Positions 19,395-28,200 of a stretch of 64,000 nucleotides of DNA are shown one piece after another. Source of the stretch: TMP-24 sp041397305 (GTDB lineage Bacteria > Pseudomonadota > Alphaproteobacteria > Rhodobacterales > Rhodobacteraceae); NCBI GenBank assembly GCA_041397305.1, contig JAWKWX010000007.1, positions 62,001 through 126,000 of the forward strand. Direction: 5' to 3'. The notes under the pieces are model-generated. The model saw nothing but the letters and a program-made list of their open reading frames with translations, did no database searches and was not told the DNA's origin. Every line of letters starts with the position of its first letter. Within the stretch, counting starts at the first letter, position 1. The translations under genes and the position numbers were made by a program.

Positions 19395-20465
19395 TCAGCC
19401 GACGCGGCCCCGGGCCGCGACGGGAAGGCACTCGACCACCCTGTCTCCCGAGATCAGATAGACCTCGTCGAAAAGGTTCGAGACCGGGCAGGCGTGATTG
19501 GGCAGAACCCGCACCCGGTCGCCGACGGCAAGCGCGCTCGTTTCGGGTAGGGTGACGGTGCCATGCTCTTCCGACAGGCCGGTGACCCGGGCGCCGGGGT
19601 GGCCGACGATCTCGCCATGGTCGGGCTGGCCAAGGAGGTCGGACGTCAGCGCCTTGGACCCAGCGTCAAGGATCGCGCGGCCGGCCACCGGGCGGCTGAC
19701 GATTGTGGTCAGCACGGTCAGCGCGCAATCGTCCTTTGTGGCGACGCCCTTCGCGATGCAATAGCGATCCATGTAGATGTAGGTGCCGGGACGGTATTCG
19801 GTGACAACGCCGCCAGTCTCCGCCCGCCAGATATCCGGCGTGCCGCCCGACGAAATCTCCGGGCAGGCGAGGCCCGCGCCGTCAAGAAGCCCGCGCGTGG
19901 CCCGCAGCCAGTCGATGGCGTCACCAGGGCGCCCGGCGGGCGGGTAGGTCATCAGGCCGCCGAAGGCGAGGCCTTTCCGCGCCGCGATCTGCCGCGCCAG
20001 CGCCAGCGCCGCTTCCGGCGACTGGACGCCGCAGCGGCCCATGCCGGTGTCGCATTCGATGAGGACCGGCAGCGGATGGGCCGGGTCGGTGAAGGTCTCG
20101 GCCAGCCCGTCGATCACCGTGGCGCTGTCGGCCGTCACCGACATCCGCGCGCGCCGGTGAAGGGCCGCAAGCCGCGCCCGCTTGTCGGCACCGAGGATAT
20201 TGTAGGGCAGGAACAGGTCGTGAAGGCCTGCGTCCGCCATCACCTCAGCCTCGCCGAGCTTCTGGACGGTCAGGCCTACGGCGCCCGCCGCGATCTGTTC
20301 GCCCGCCCAGAAGGGCAACTTGTGGGTCTTGATATGGGGCCGGAGCCTCAGCCCGGCGCGGTCGGCATGGACCTGGGCGCGGGCGATATTGGCGCGCGCG
20401 CGATCCACGTCGATCAGGACGGCGGGCGTGTCGATTTCGGCGATCGTCTTTGGCAACGGTTTCAT
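19395..20465 (-). CDS. D-threonine aldolase / D-serine deaminase family PLP enzyme
   Basis: 356 residues of the alanine racemase fold-type III family. The PLP lysine region RPHIKTHKLPFW lies near residue 45. The metal-binding His and Cys are in LPNHACPVSNLFDEVY near the C terminus, as in D-threonine aldolases and D-serine dehydratases. Other fitting segments are VLIECDTGMGRCGV and ISSGGTPDIW. It should cleave or deaminate a D-hydroxyamino acid or related hydroxy-amine. It lies one base after the RpiR gene in the same operon. Confidence 0.87.
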   Translation of the reverse strand: MKPLPKTIAEIDTPAVLIDVDRARANIARAQVHADRAGLRLRPHIKTHKLPFWAGEQIAAGAVGLTVQKLGEAEVMADAGLHDLFLPYNILGADKRARLAALHRRARMSVTADSATVIDGLAETFTDPAHPLPVLIECDTGMGRCGVQSPEAALALARQIAARKGLAFGGLMTYPPAGRPGDAIDWLRATRGLLDGAGLACPEISSGGTPDIWRAETGGVVTEYRPGTYIYMDRYCIAKGVATKDDCALTVLTTIVSRPVAGRAILDAGSKALTSDLLGQPDHGEIVGHPGARVTGLSEEHGTVTLPETSALAVGDRVRVLPNHACPVSNLFDEVYLISGDRVVECLPVAARGRVG

Positions 20466-20466
20466 C

Positions 20467-21357
20467 TCAGTCTCCGAGCGGCAGTTTCGGGTCGTCGACC
20501 TTGAACGTGTTGATGCTCTGCTTCACGCGGCGCAGCGTCTCCAGCACCTTGGTGCCCCGCTGTTCGGCGACCGCCATGGCGATGATGTCGACAAGCGCGA
20601 GAAGCGCGAAGCGCGAGGATGTGGGCTTGTAGATATTGCCGTCCTCGGCGGGCTGATATTCGATGACATGGGTTGCGGCTTCGGCAAGGGCCGACCCCGG
20701 CGCGGTCACGGCGATGGTCGTCGCGCCATACTGGCCCGCGACTGCGACCGCATCGACGACCGACTGGGCATAGCCCGAGGTGGAAAAGGCCATCACCACC
20801 GTGCCCTTCGTGGCGGTTGCCGCGAACATGCGCTGCAACTGCCCGTCAACCTGGGCGATGGCTGCGATCCCGAGCCGGTAAAGGCGGTTCTGCATCTCGG
20901 TCGCCATCATCGAGGAGGTGCCGCCCGATCCTAGCGCGAGGACCTGCGTTGCCGCCGTCAGCCGCCCCGCCACGGTCTGGACCAGCGCCATGTCGACCGC
21001 GCCCGCCGCGCGCTGCACCGCCGCCGCCGCGCCTTCGGCCACAAGTTGCGGGATGCGGCTCATCTCCGCTTCGGCGGGGGCGGGGTTCGCGGCCAGATAC
21101 TGCCCGCCGACCGCCAGCGCCTGTGCGATCCAGAATTTGAAGTCCCGCGTCCCGTCGAGCCCGAGGCTGCGGCAGAAACGGGTGACAGTGGGTTCGCTGA
21201 CCCCGATGCGCGCCGCCATTTCCGAGATCGAGGCCTTCGAGGCGAAATCGAGATCGTCGAGCACCATGCGCGCCAGTTGCCGGTCGGATTTCGAGCCCTC
21301 CTGCGCCCGGCCTTGCAGCCTGGTGATGATGTCGATGACAGATCGCCTGTCGTTCAT
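20467..21357 (-). CDS. MurR/RpiR family transcriptional regulator
   Basis: 296 residues. The N-terminal helix-turn-helix (residues ~1-80, ISEMAARIGVSEPTVTRFCRSLGLDGTRDFKFWIAQAL) is followed by a SIS sugar-phosphate-binding domain (LALGSGGTSSMMATEMQNRLYRLG; VMAFSTSGYAQSVVDAVAVAGQYGATTIAVTAPGSALA). Such regulators sense phosphosugars or amino-sugar acids. It overlaps the SDR gene by 4 bases. It is the obvious candidate to control the whole island through the TGTAAAT-containing sites. Confidence 0.94.
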   Translation of the reverse strand: MNDRRSVIDIITRLQGRAQEGSKSDRQLARMVLDDLDFASKASISEMAARIGVSEPTVTRFCRSLGLDGTRDFKFWIAQALAVGGQYLAANPAPAEAEMSRIPQLVAEGAAAAVQRAAGAVDMALVQTVAGRLTAATQVLALGSGGTSSMMATEMQNRLYRLGIAAIAQVDGQLQRMFAATATKGTVVMAFSTSGYAQSVVDAVAVAGQYGATTIAVTAPGSALAEAATHVIEYQPAEDGNIYKPTSSRFALLALVDIIAMAVAEQRGTKVLETLRRVKQSINTFKVDDPKLPLGD

Positions 21358-22127
21358 TCCATCCCCCCGAGGATCATGTCCAGGAAAGGCTTATTGCCCG
21401 CAGACAGGCCCGCGTCCACCGCAAGCGACACGCCGGTGATGCCCGAGGCGCGGTCGGAGGCCAGGAAGGCGACTGTCTCGGCCACCTCTTCGGCGGTCAC
21501 GATGCGGCCCATCGGGTAAAGCCGTTCGAGTTTTTCGGCGATGGTCGGGTCGCGCGTGATCCGATGGTCCCAGGCCGGGGTGCGGATGGAGCCAGGGCAG
21601 ACCGCGTTCGCGCGGACACCGCGCCCGCCATATTCCACGGCAAGGGCGCGGGCGAAGGCATTCAGCCCGGCCTTTGCGGCGGCATAGGCGGGGTTGCCGT
21701 AATGAAGGAAGGCGTTGACAGACGAGATGAAGACGATGCTGCCGTTGCCGCGCGCCGCCATCGCCGCGGCGATGGCGGTGGTGAAGGCGGTGGTGGCGGT
21801 CAGGTTCAGGTCGATCTCGGCCATCGCCTTTTCCGGCGTGAGGTCGGCCAGCGTTTCTGCCCGCGTCCAGCCGGCGTTGCAGATCAGCACATCCGGCACC
21901 CGGTCCGGCGCTGCGAGCGCGGCAGAGGCGGCGAGGGTCGCGTTGCGGTCGGCGAGATCGAAGGTGATACGCTCGTCCAGCGGCAGGCCGTCGAGCAGCG
22001 CGGCATCGCGGTCCACGCCGATGATCCGTCCGCCCCGGACCGAGAAAAGACCCACAAGCGCCCGTCCGAGGCCACCGCCGGCCCCGGTCACCAGGATGCG
22101 CCTGCCTGAGAATTCCGGCGCGTCCAT
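21354..22127 (-). CDS. Short-chain dehydrogenase/reductase
   Basis: 257 residues. The cofactor loop is VTGAGGGLGRALVGLF, the acidic residue after strand 2 is in VDRDAALL (suggesting NAD), and NAGW, the catalytic Ser (FISSVNAFLHYGNPAYAAAKAGL) with Tyr and Lys in YAAAK are all present. C-terminal VAFLASDRASGITGVSLAVDAGL is typical. It would oxidise or reduce a hydroxyl/keto group on the island's substrate. The ATG at 22127 has GGGAG upstream; the frame continues further but into the promoter region. First gene of its operon. Confidence 0.92.
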   Translation of the reverse strand: MDAPEFSGRRILVTGAGGGLGRALVGLFSVRGGRIIGVDRDAALLDGLPLDERITFDLADRNATLAASAALAAPDRVPDVLICNAGWTRAETLADLTPEKAMAEIDLNLTATTAFTTAIAAAMAARGNGSIVFISSVNAFLHYGNPAYAAAKAGLNAFARALAVEYGGRGVRANAVCPGSIRTPAWDHRITRDPTIAEKLERLYPMGRIVTAEEVAETVAFLASDRASGITGVSLAVDAGLSAGNKPFLDMILGGME

Positions 22128-22182
22128 GACCCTGCTCCCGATGTTTCGTTGTGGCTGAATTGCCCGTAGGTTAAAGAGGCAA

Positions 22183-22191
22183 TGTAAATTT
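22183..22191 (+). promoter_or_regulatory. Candidate operator half-site (TGTAAATTT)
   Basis: It lies in the AT-rich divergent gap between the SDR and RidA genes. With the following bases it reads TGTAAATTTGCAACA, a 6+3+6 imperfect match to the inverted repeat at 18688 (right arm 4 of 6). Confidence 0.4.
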
Positions 22192-22233
22192 GCAACATAA
22201 ATTTCCGCTTGAAAGGCCATGAAATACGAATAA

Positions 22234-22242
22234 TGTAAATAA
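22234..22242 (+). promoter_or_regulatory. Candidate operator half-site (TGTAAATAA)
   Basis: Second TGTAAAT word in the divergent SDR/RidA gap, 51 bases from the first (about five helical turns). It resembles the left half of the complement of the 18688 repeat, TGTAAATAG. Confidence 0.4.
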
Positions 22243-22375
22243 CTAACGTACCCTGCCGGGGCTCCCGCTGGCGGGTGCGCCATCGGCCCGCTCCCCAATG
22301 AAGGGCCGGTCACGCTGCCGCCGACGCCGGAGTGACGCGTCGGCGGCATGCGATCTTGTGAGGAAAGGATAGGCT

Positions 22376-22771
22376 GTGCCCGAACGCAAGCAGACTTTTG
22401 GCAGCTCGCACGTGCCGCTGTCCCCCGCAGTCCGGGCAGGCGACTTCGTTTATGTCTCCGGCCAGGTGCCGGTCCGGCCTGACGGAACCTATGTCGAGGG
22501 CGGGATAGAGCCCCAGACCCGGCAGGTTCTGGAAAACATGAAGACGGCGCTGGCGCTGGCCGGGGCGCGGATGGATCAGGTGGTCAAGACCACGGTCTGG
22601 ATCGAGGATGCGCGCGACTTTTCCGGCATGAACAAGGTTTATGCCACCTTCTTTCCGACCGAGCCGCCCGCACGCACGACGGTTGAATCCCGCCTGATGG
22701 TCGATATCAAGGTCGAGATCGAGGCCGTCGCTTTCGCGCCCTCCGTCCTGACGCCCGCAGCCAAGGGATAG
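22376..22771 (+). CDS. RidA family reactive imine/enamine deaminase-like protein
   Basis: 131 residues, a standard RidA (YjgF/Rid) length. Hallmarks are GDFVYVSGQVPVRPDG, then QTRQVLENMKTALALAGARMDQVVKTTVWI, and the C-terminal PPARTTVESRLMVDIKVEIEAVAF, whose Arg in ARTTVE is the conserved ligand residue. These proteins hydrolyse enamines and imines made by PLP enzymes, which fits the D-threonine-aldolase-like gene across the divergent promoter. It starts with GTG behind AGGAAAGGA and heads a three-gene plus-strand operon. Confidence 0.92.
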   Translation: MPERKQTFGSSHVPLSPAVRAGDFVYVSGQVPVRPDGTYVEGGIEPQTRQVLENMKTALALAGARMDQVVKTTVWIEDARDFSGMNKVYATFFPTEPPARTTVESRLMVDIKVEIEAVAFAPSVLTPAAKG

Positions 22772-22776
22772 GCGGA

Positions 22777-24243
22777 ATGCGGATTTTCACCGCGTCGCTC
22801 GCGACCGAGACGAACACATTCTCTCCGCTGCCGACCGATCGCGCCTCGTTCGAGGCGGCCTTCTATGCGCCGCCCGGCCAGCACCCGGAAACGCCGACGC
22901 TCTGCTCCTCGCCGATGGTGGTGCTGCGCCGCCGCGCCGCCGCCGAGGGGTTCGACCTGATCGAGGGCACGGCGGCCTGGGCGGAACCCGGCGGGCTTCT
23001 GCAGCGGCAGGCCTATGAAGCTCTGCGCGACGAAATTCTCGGCCAGCTTGCGGCGGCGCTGCCGGTCGATGGCGTGATCCTCGGCCTGCACGGGGCGATG
23101 GTGGCGCAAGGCTATGACGATTGCGAGGGCGACCTTCTCGCCCGCGTCCGCGCGCTGGTCGGCCCCGAGGTGGTGATCGCGGCCGAACTGGACCCCCACA
23201 GCCACCTGACGCCCGCGCGGCTTGCCGCCGCCAATGTCATTGTGGCTTTCCTGGAATTTCCGCACACCGATTTCTATGAGCGCGGCGAGCATCTGGTTGA
23301 CCTTGCGCTGCGGGCGATCCGGGGCGAGGTCCGCCCGGCAATGGCCGCTTTCGACTGCCGGATGATCGCGGTTCTGCCGACAAGCCGCGAGCCGATGCGA
23401 TCCTTCGTCGACCGGATCAAGGCGCTGCAGGGGCGGGACGGTATCCTCTCCGTCTCCGTCATCCATGGTTTCATGGCCGCCGACGTGCCGGAGATGGGCA
23501 CGCGGATACTGGTGGTTGCCGATGGCAATGCAGCCGCCGCAGAGGCGCTGGCGGAGCGGCTGGGCCGCGAGCTTTTCGCGTTCCGCCACGAGACGATCAT
23601 GGAGATCGTGGGCGTCGAGGACGGGATCGCCCAGGCGGTCAGCCTCGCGCGCCATGGACGGCCGGCGGTGCTTGCGGATACCTGGGACAATCCGGGGGGC
23701 GGCGTTCCGGGGGACGGGACAGTCATCCTGAAATCGCTGATTGCGCGGGGGGACTTGCGCGTCGGTGTCGCCACGATCTGGGATCCGATAGCGGTGATGA
23801 TCGCTCATGCGGCGGGCGAGGGCGCGGTGATCAATCTGCGGTTCGGCGGCAAGTCCGGCCCCGAGGCGGGGGAGCCTATCGATGCGCGCGTCAGGGTTCA
23901 GAGGACCGCCGAAGAGGCTTGGCAGAGCTTCGGCCCAAGCCGGGTGCCGCTTGGCCGTGCCGCCGTCGTCAGGATCGAGGGCACCGGGATCGACGTGATC
24001 CTCAACACCAACCGCACCCAGACGTTCGAGCCTGACGTCTTCACCGGGCTGGGCATCGACCCGACGGCGAAGGACGTGCTTTTGGTGAAGTCGACCAACC
24101 ATTTCCACGCGGGCTTTGCCCCCATCGCCGCGGGAATCGTCTATGTCTCGGCGCCAAGCGCCTATCCGTCCGACCCGGCGCGCACGGCTTACGGAAAGCT
24201 CACCCGGCCGATCTGGCCGCGCGTCGCGGACCCGTTCGGCTGA
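22777..24243 (+). CDS. M81 family metallopeptidase-like protein (MlrC family)
   Basis: 488 residues. The family start reads RIFTASLATETNTFSPLPTDRASFE. Metal-site segments are LGLHGAMVAQGYDDCEGD, ELDPHSHLT, FPHTDFYERGEHLVDLAL and VLADTWDNPGGGVPGDGT, and the C-terminal domain contains LVKSTNHFHAGFAP. The family takes its name from the microcystin-degrading MlrC, but most members are thought to act on small peptides or other amide compounds in the cytoplasm. It follows ridA by 5 bases. The substrate here is unknown; the neighbours suggest a nitrogen-containing small molecule. Confidence 0.9.
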   Translation: MRIFTASLATETNTFSPLPTDRASFEAAFYAPPGQHPETPTLCSSPMVVLRRRAAAEGFDLIEGTAAWAEPGGLLQRQAYEALRDEILGQLAAALPVDGVILGLHGAMVAQGYDDCEGDLLARVRALVGPEVVIAAELDPHSHLTPARLAAANVIVAFLEFPHTDFYERGEHLVDLALRAIRGEVRPAMAAFDCRMIAVLPTSREPMRSFVDRIKALQGRDGILSVSVIHGFMAADVPEMGTRILVVADGNAAAAEALAERLGRELFAFRHETIMEIVGVEDGIAQAVSLARHGRPAVLADTWDNPGGGVPGDGTVILKSLIARGDLRVGVATIWDPIAVMIAHAAGEGAVINLRFGGKSGPEAGEPIDARVRVQRTAEEAWQSFGPSRVPLGRAAVVRIEGTGIDVILNTNRTQTFEPDVFTGLGIDPTAKDVLLVKSTNHFHAGFAPIAAGIVYVSAPSAYPSDPARTAYGKLTRPIWPRVADPFG

Positions 24244-24302
24244 GGCCCGCGATTGCGCCGGCTGCCGCCGATCGCTAGCAGTTGCAGCAGGAGGTGGGCG
24301 CG

Positions 24303-25889
24303 ATGCTGAAGGATTTCTTCGTTGCCGGTCCCTATGACGACGGCGACCCGGTCACCGGCCATTATTTTGAGACGGCGTCGAACGACCGCGGTCGGGCGCA
24401 GGTCTGGGCCTATACCGACCGGCTGTCCTACGCCCCGGGCGAGCGCCTCGCGCTGCACGCAATGTCGAGCGCGCCGAGCGCCCGGCTGGAGATCGCGCGG
24501 GACGGGTCGCGGCCCGAATTGCTGATCGAAACCGAGATCGCCCTGACCTTCGAGCATACGCCCGCCGACTGTTCGGTCCGGGGCTGCGGCTGGCCGGAGC
24601 GCTACGCGCTGGCGATCCCCGACACCTGGCGGAGCGGGCTTTACACCGTCACGCTCACGGTCGCGGGCCACCAGTCGCAGCACATGTTCGTCCTGCGCGC
24701 CGCGCGGCCGCTGGCGCCGATCTGCATGATCCTGACCACCGGGACCTGGTGTGCCTACAATGACTGGGGCGGCTCCAACCATTATCAGGGCCTGACCGGC
24801 CCGTCGGGCGGGGATTTCGCGCCGGAAGTCTCGCTTCTCAGGCCCTGGGCCAAGGGCTTCGTGCGCTGGCCCGAGGATGCGCCGCGCATCCCGCATGCCT
24901 CGGCCCTTCTGTCAAAACCGCGCTATCCGCATATGGACTATGCGCAGGCGAAGGGGATTTCGAAGAAATATGCTTCCTCCGGCTGGGCGGCGTTCGAACG
25001 ACCCTTCGCGCTTTGGTGCGAGGCGCAGGGCATCGCGCTCGACCATGCGACGCAGCATGACCTGCATCGCGATCCTTCCCTTCTCGACGGCTATGACCGT
25101 GCGTTGATCGTCGGCCATGACGAATACTGGACATGGGAGATGCGCGATCATCTGGAAGGCTGGCTCGACCGGGGCGGCAAGCTTGCGCGATTTGCCGGGA
25201 ATTTCTTCTGGCAGACGCGGCTCACGCCCGATCTTGCGACCCAGATCTGCTACAAGACAACCGCGCATCAGGCCGATCCTTTGCGCACCACCGATCCGCG
25301 CCGCCTGACCGGCTATTGGGATGACCCCGCCGTCGCCCGGCCCGCCACAGCCACGATGGGGCTGACCGGTTCGATGGGCGTCTATGCGGGCTGGAGCCGC
25401 TGCGCGGCGCATGGGTCTGGAGGTTTCACCATCTATCGGCCCGATCACTGGTCGCTGCAGGATACCGGCCTCGGCTACGGCGATATACTGGGGGCGGGGG
25501 CGAAGATCTTCGGCTATGAGGTCGACGGGATCGATTACACGATGGCCCAGGGCCTGCCCTTTGCTGCAGACGGCACGGGGCTTGAGGGCGATCTGACCAT
25601 CGTCGGCCTGTCGCCCGCGACGACCTTGTCCCATTCCACCGGCCCGCATGACCGCGATGGGTTCATCGGTCATCTGGATGCCGAGGAAGTCGCCCAGGTC
25701 CTCTATGGTGCCGTGACGCCCGAGACCTTCGGACGCGCGAGTCGCGGCAATGGCTGCATGGCGGACTACCGGCGGGGCAGGGGTGCGGTTTTCAATGCGG
25801 GGTCCTGCGAATGGGTGGCGGGTCTCATCGCGCGCGACCGGACGGTCGAGCAGGTGACGCGGAATGTTCTGCTGGGCGATTGGGACTAG
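24303..25889 (+). CDS. N,N-dimethylformamidase large-subunit-like protein
   Basis: 528 residues. It matches the DMFase beta-subunit-like C-terminal domain: LTTGTWCAYNDWGGSNHYQG, VGHDEYWTWEMRDHLEGWLDRGGKLARFAGNFFWQTR and KIFGYEVDGIDY. The true enzyme is a mononuclear iron amidohydrolase with two Tyr and one Glu ligands. No small subunit (DmfA1) is nearby, so the substrate is probably another amide. An N-terminal beta domain (VWAYTDRLSYAPGERLALHA) precedes it. The ATG has GGAGGTGGG 6-12 bases upstream. It is the last gene of the ridA operon, 59 bases after the M81 gene. Confidence 0.85.
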   Translation: MLKDFFVAGPYDDGDPVTGHYFETASNDRGRAQVWAYTDRLSYAPGERLALHAMSSAPSARLEIARDGSRPELLIETEIALTFEHTPADCSVRGCGWPERYALAIPDTWRSGLYTVTLTVAGHQSQHMFVLRAARPLAPICMILTTGTWCAYNDWGGSNHYQGLTGPSGGDFAPEVSLLRPWAKGFVRWPEDAPRIPHASALLSKPRYPHMDYAQAKGISKKYASSGWAAFERPFALWCEAQGIALDHATQHDLHRDPSLLDGYDRALIVGHDEYWTWEMRDHLEGWLDRGGKLARFAGNFFWQTRLTPDLATQICYKTTAHQADPLRTTDPRRLTGYWDDPAVARPATATMGLTGSMGVYAGWSRCAAHGSGGFTIYRPDHWSLQDTGLGYGDILGAGAKIFGYEVDGIDYTMAQGLPFAADGTGLEGDLTIVGLSPATTLSHSTGPHDRDGFIGHLDAEEVAQVLYGAVTPETFGRASRGNGCMADYRRGRGAVFNAGSCEWVAGLIARDRTVEQVTRNVLLGDWD

Positions 25890-26239
25890 CGTTCACGCCG
25901 TCGCGACGGCGAAGGCAGGGCCGACGGGGGGCTTTCGTGCGGTCGGCAATGGCGCGCGCAAGCTCTGCCGCAGGGTGCGGCCGCCGGTGCGGCACGGGCG
26001 ATCCGCGCAGCGAGGGCGAGGACGAACGCCAGAATATCAGGCCAGCCAGGCGCAAGGATCATGCCGATCGCGAGAGGGCCGCGCAGATTGACCGCCGAAC
26101 CCATCACCGCCCGGCTGTCATGGCGCGCGCAATTGGTGTCCACGCCTATTGCATGCGCCAAGTCTAGGGCGCCCCAAGGAGATTCAACAATTCGTTCAAT
26201 AAAACTTATGACTATCAGTATATTATCCGGAAATCCCGG
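25890..26239. other. 350-base noncoding gap between the island and epmA
   Basis: Both flanking genes end here (tail to tail). A perfect 16-bp palindrome CGCCGTCGCGACGGCG at 25896-25911 sits 7 bases after the stop and may serve as a weak terminator without a T run. The last 75 bases turn AT-rich. Open frames here are Ala/Arg-rich and give no recognisable protein. Confidence 0.5.
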
Positions 26240-27352
26240 CTAGGCGACCGGGGTCCAGATCACATCGTCGATGCGGGGCGCGCCGGTCGCCAGCATCACC
26301 AGCCGGTCGAACCCCAGCGCGATGCCGGAGGCCGGGGGCATGAGCGCGAGCGCCGCAAGGAACGCCTCGTCGATCGGATAGCGCTCGCCATAGACGCGGT
26401 GCTTGATCTCCATTTCTTCCGCGAAGCGGCGGCGCTGTTCGTCCGGGTCGGTCAGTTCGCCGAAGCCGTTCGCCAGTTCCACGCCGCAGGCATAAAGCTC
26501 GAACCGTTCGGACAGGCGGGGGTCATCGGGCGTGCGACGGGCAAGCGCTGCCTCGGCGGCCGGGTACCGGTCGAGGATCGTGGCCCGGCCCAGGCCGAGG
26601 TTCGGCTCAACCCGATCGGAGAGAATGCGCGAGAAAATGTCAGACCAGCTGTCGTCCGCAGCGGTGCCGACCCCGGCCTCCGCCGCCGCCGCCCGCAGCG
26701 CTGCCGCATCGGTTGAGCCGTCCGGGCGGATCGTGGCCAGAAGCTCGATTCCGGCATGTCGTGCGAACGCCTCGGCGACGGACAGGCGTTCGGGCGGCGC
26801 AAGCGGGTCGCAGGTCCGGTCGCGGAAGCGCAGGCCCCTCGCCCCGGCGCCCTCGGCCGCGAGCCGCAGGAATGCTGCGCAATCCTCCATCAGCACGGCG
26901 TAGTCCTCGCCCGCCCGATACCATTCCAGCATGGTGAATTCAGGGCTGTGCAGCGCGCCGCGCTCGCGATTGCGCCAGACATGGGCGAAGGCGGCGATCC
27001 GCGTCTCGCCTGCTGCCAGCAGTTTCTTCATCGCAAATTCGGGTGATGTGTGCAGATACATTGCACGCGGCGCGCCGTCATTGCCGATGGCCTGGGTGGC
27101 GAAGCCATGCAGATGCGCCTCGTTTCCGGGGCTGACCTGCAGCGCAGCGGGATCGACCTCGACAAACCCTTCGCCCGCGAACCAGCTTCGCAACGCTGCC
27201 TGGATGCGGTTTCTGGCAAGCAGCAGTCCGCGCCGGTCGGCGTGGCGGTGCGGCTGCCACCAGGCGGATGCAATGTCCAACGGCTCAGTCACGGGCGGCG
27301 CGCTTTCATCTGGCGAAATCGGCAAAGATCGGCTAAGGGCAGCGCGATCCAT
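26240..27352 (-). CDS. epmA: EF-P lysine aminoacylase (EpmA/PoxA/GenX)
   Basis: 370 residues. A truncated class II lysyl-tRNA synthetase catalytic domain without the tRNA anticodon-binding domain. It attaches (R)-beta-lysine or lysine to EF-P. Motif 2 is in FAHVWRNRERGALHSPEFTMLEWYRAGEDY and motif 3 in PPASGIALGFDRLVMLATGAPRIDDVI. The N-terminal 45 residues are longer than in E. coli. It diverges from efp, its substrate gene, across a 55-base gap. EpmB, the lysine 2,3-aminomutase of the enterobacterial pathway, is not in this window. Confidence 0.93.
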   Translation of the reverse strand: MDRAALSRSLPISPDESAPPVTEPLDIASAWWQPHRHADRRGLLLARNRIQAALRSWFAGEGFVEVDPAALQVSPGNEAHLHGFATQAIGNDGAPRAMYLHTSPEFAMKKLLAAGETRIAAFAHVWRNRERGALHSPEFTMLEWYRAGEDYAVLMEDCAAFLRLAAEGAGARGLRFRDRTCDPLAPPERLSVAEAFARHAGIELLATIRPDGSTDAAALRAAAAEAGVGTAADDSWSDIFSRILSDRVEPNLGLGRATILDRYPAAEAALARRTPDDPRLSERFELYACGVELANGFGELTDPDEQRRRFAEEMEIKHRVYGERYPIDEAFLAALALMPPASGIALGFDRLVMLATGAPRIDDVIWTPVA

Positions 27353-27407
27353 TCAAAGATGTTGCCCGGGCCATAGCGCAAGGGCCCGAACGACTGCAAG
27401 GAACACC

Positions 27408-27977
27408 ATGGTCAAAGTCATCGCCTCTTCGCTCCGCAAGGGCAATGTCGTGGAACTCGACGGCAGGCTCTATGCGGTGCTGTCCGCCACCAACTTCCAC
27501 CCCGGCAAGGGCACGCCCACGACGAGCGTGGACATGCGCCGCATTTCGGATGGGGTGAAGGTCTCGGAACGCTGGAAGACCACCGATCAGGTCGAAAAGG
27601 CCACGGTGGACGAGCGCGAATATGATTTCCTCTACGAGGATGGCGAGGGGTTCCATTTCATGAACCCGGAAAACTATGACCAGCTTACCGTCACCGAGGA
27701 TGTGATGGGCGACAACAAGGTCTATCTGCAGGAAGGCATGCGCTGCTGGCTGAAGACCTTCGACGGCGTCGCAATCGCGCTGGAAGTGCCGCAGAAGATC
27801 ACCGTCGAGATCACCGAGACCGAGCCGGTGGTGAAGGGCCAGACCGCGTCCTCCTCCTACAAGCCCGCGATGACCTCGAACGGGCTTCGGGTGATGGTGC
27901 CGCCTCATATCGATGTGGGCACCCGCGTCATCATCAACACCGACGACAACAGCTATCAGGGCCGTGACAAGGACTGA
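27408..27977 (+). CDS. efp: Elongation factor P
   Basis: 189 residues with three beta-barrel domains. It relieves ribosome stalling at polyproline. The modified loop reads FHPGKGTP with Lys at position 34, the residue EpmA modifies, so the lysine-type pathway is intact here. The C-terminal domain shows TETEPVVKGQTASSSYKPAMTSNGLRVMVPPHIDVGTRVIINT. AAGGA precedes the ATG. An intrinsic terminator follows the stop. Confidence 0.97.
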   Translation: MVKVIASSLRKGNVVELDGRLYAVLSATNFHPGKGTPTTSVDMRRISDGVKVSERWKTTDQVEKATVDEREYDFLYEDGEGFHFMNPENYDQLTVTEDVMGDNKVYLQEGMRCWLKTFDGVAIALEVPQKITVEITETEPVVKGQTASSSYKPAMTSNGLRVMVPPHIDVGTRVIINTDDNSYQGRDKD

Positions 27978-27999
27978 TCCCTTTAAGACGGCAGAGTTC

Positions 28000-28030
28000 G
28001 GGGCGGAGCCGAGGCTCCGCCCCTGTTGTT
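28000..28030 (+). terminator. Rho-independent terminator after efp
   Basis: A perfect 11-bp stem GGGGCGGAGCC / GGCTCCGCCCC with a 2-base loop, then TGTTGTTT. It lies 22 bases after the efp stop. Confidence 0.85.
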
Positions 28031-28147
28031 TGGAGGCATCTCAAGATGTGCCCGCAAACATCTGACTGCGAATGATTTTTCAGATCATGGTTTTCGTAGC
28101 GCTCTGATGGAAGGGCCGGATTGGCAAGCCGCTGGGTCAGGTCAGAA

Positions 28148-28163
28148 ATTTCAAGCTTGAAAT
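28148..28163. promoter_or_regulatory. 16-bp AT-rich palindrome upstream of the Liv-type operon
   Basis: ATTTCAAGCTTGAAAT is a perfect palindrome followed by AAAAA, 157 bases before the binding-protein start. It stands out in GC-rich DNA and is a plausible operator. The remainder of the 27978-28320 gap holds the efp terminator, a smaller inverted repeat ATGAT/ATCAT at 28072-28088 and the leader hairpin at 28201. Confidence 0.45.
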
Positions 28164-28200
28164 AAAAACCCGCCGCCCGGATCATGAACCGGCGAATCGA

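Noticed and set aside
22639..24108. A 489-codon minus-strand frame
   Set aside because: Antisense shadow of the M81 gene and ridA end; composition biased to Arg, His and Asp.
25886..26161. A 91-codon minus-strand frame in the gap before epmA
   Set aside because: The middle is hydrophobic, but there is no ribosome site, composition is Ala/Arg biased and no family is recognised. Treated as noncoding.
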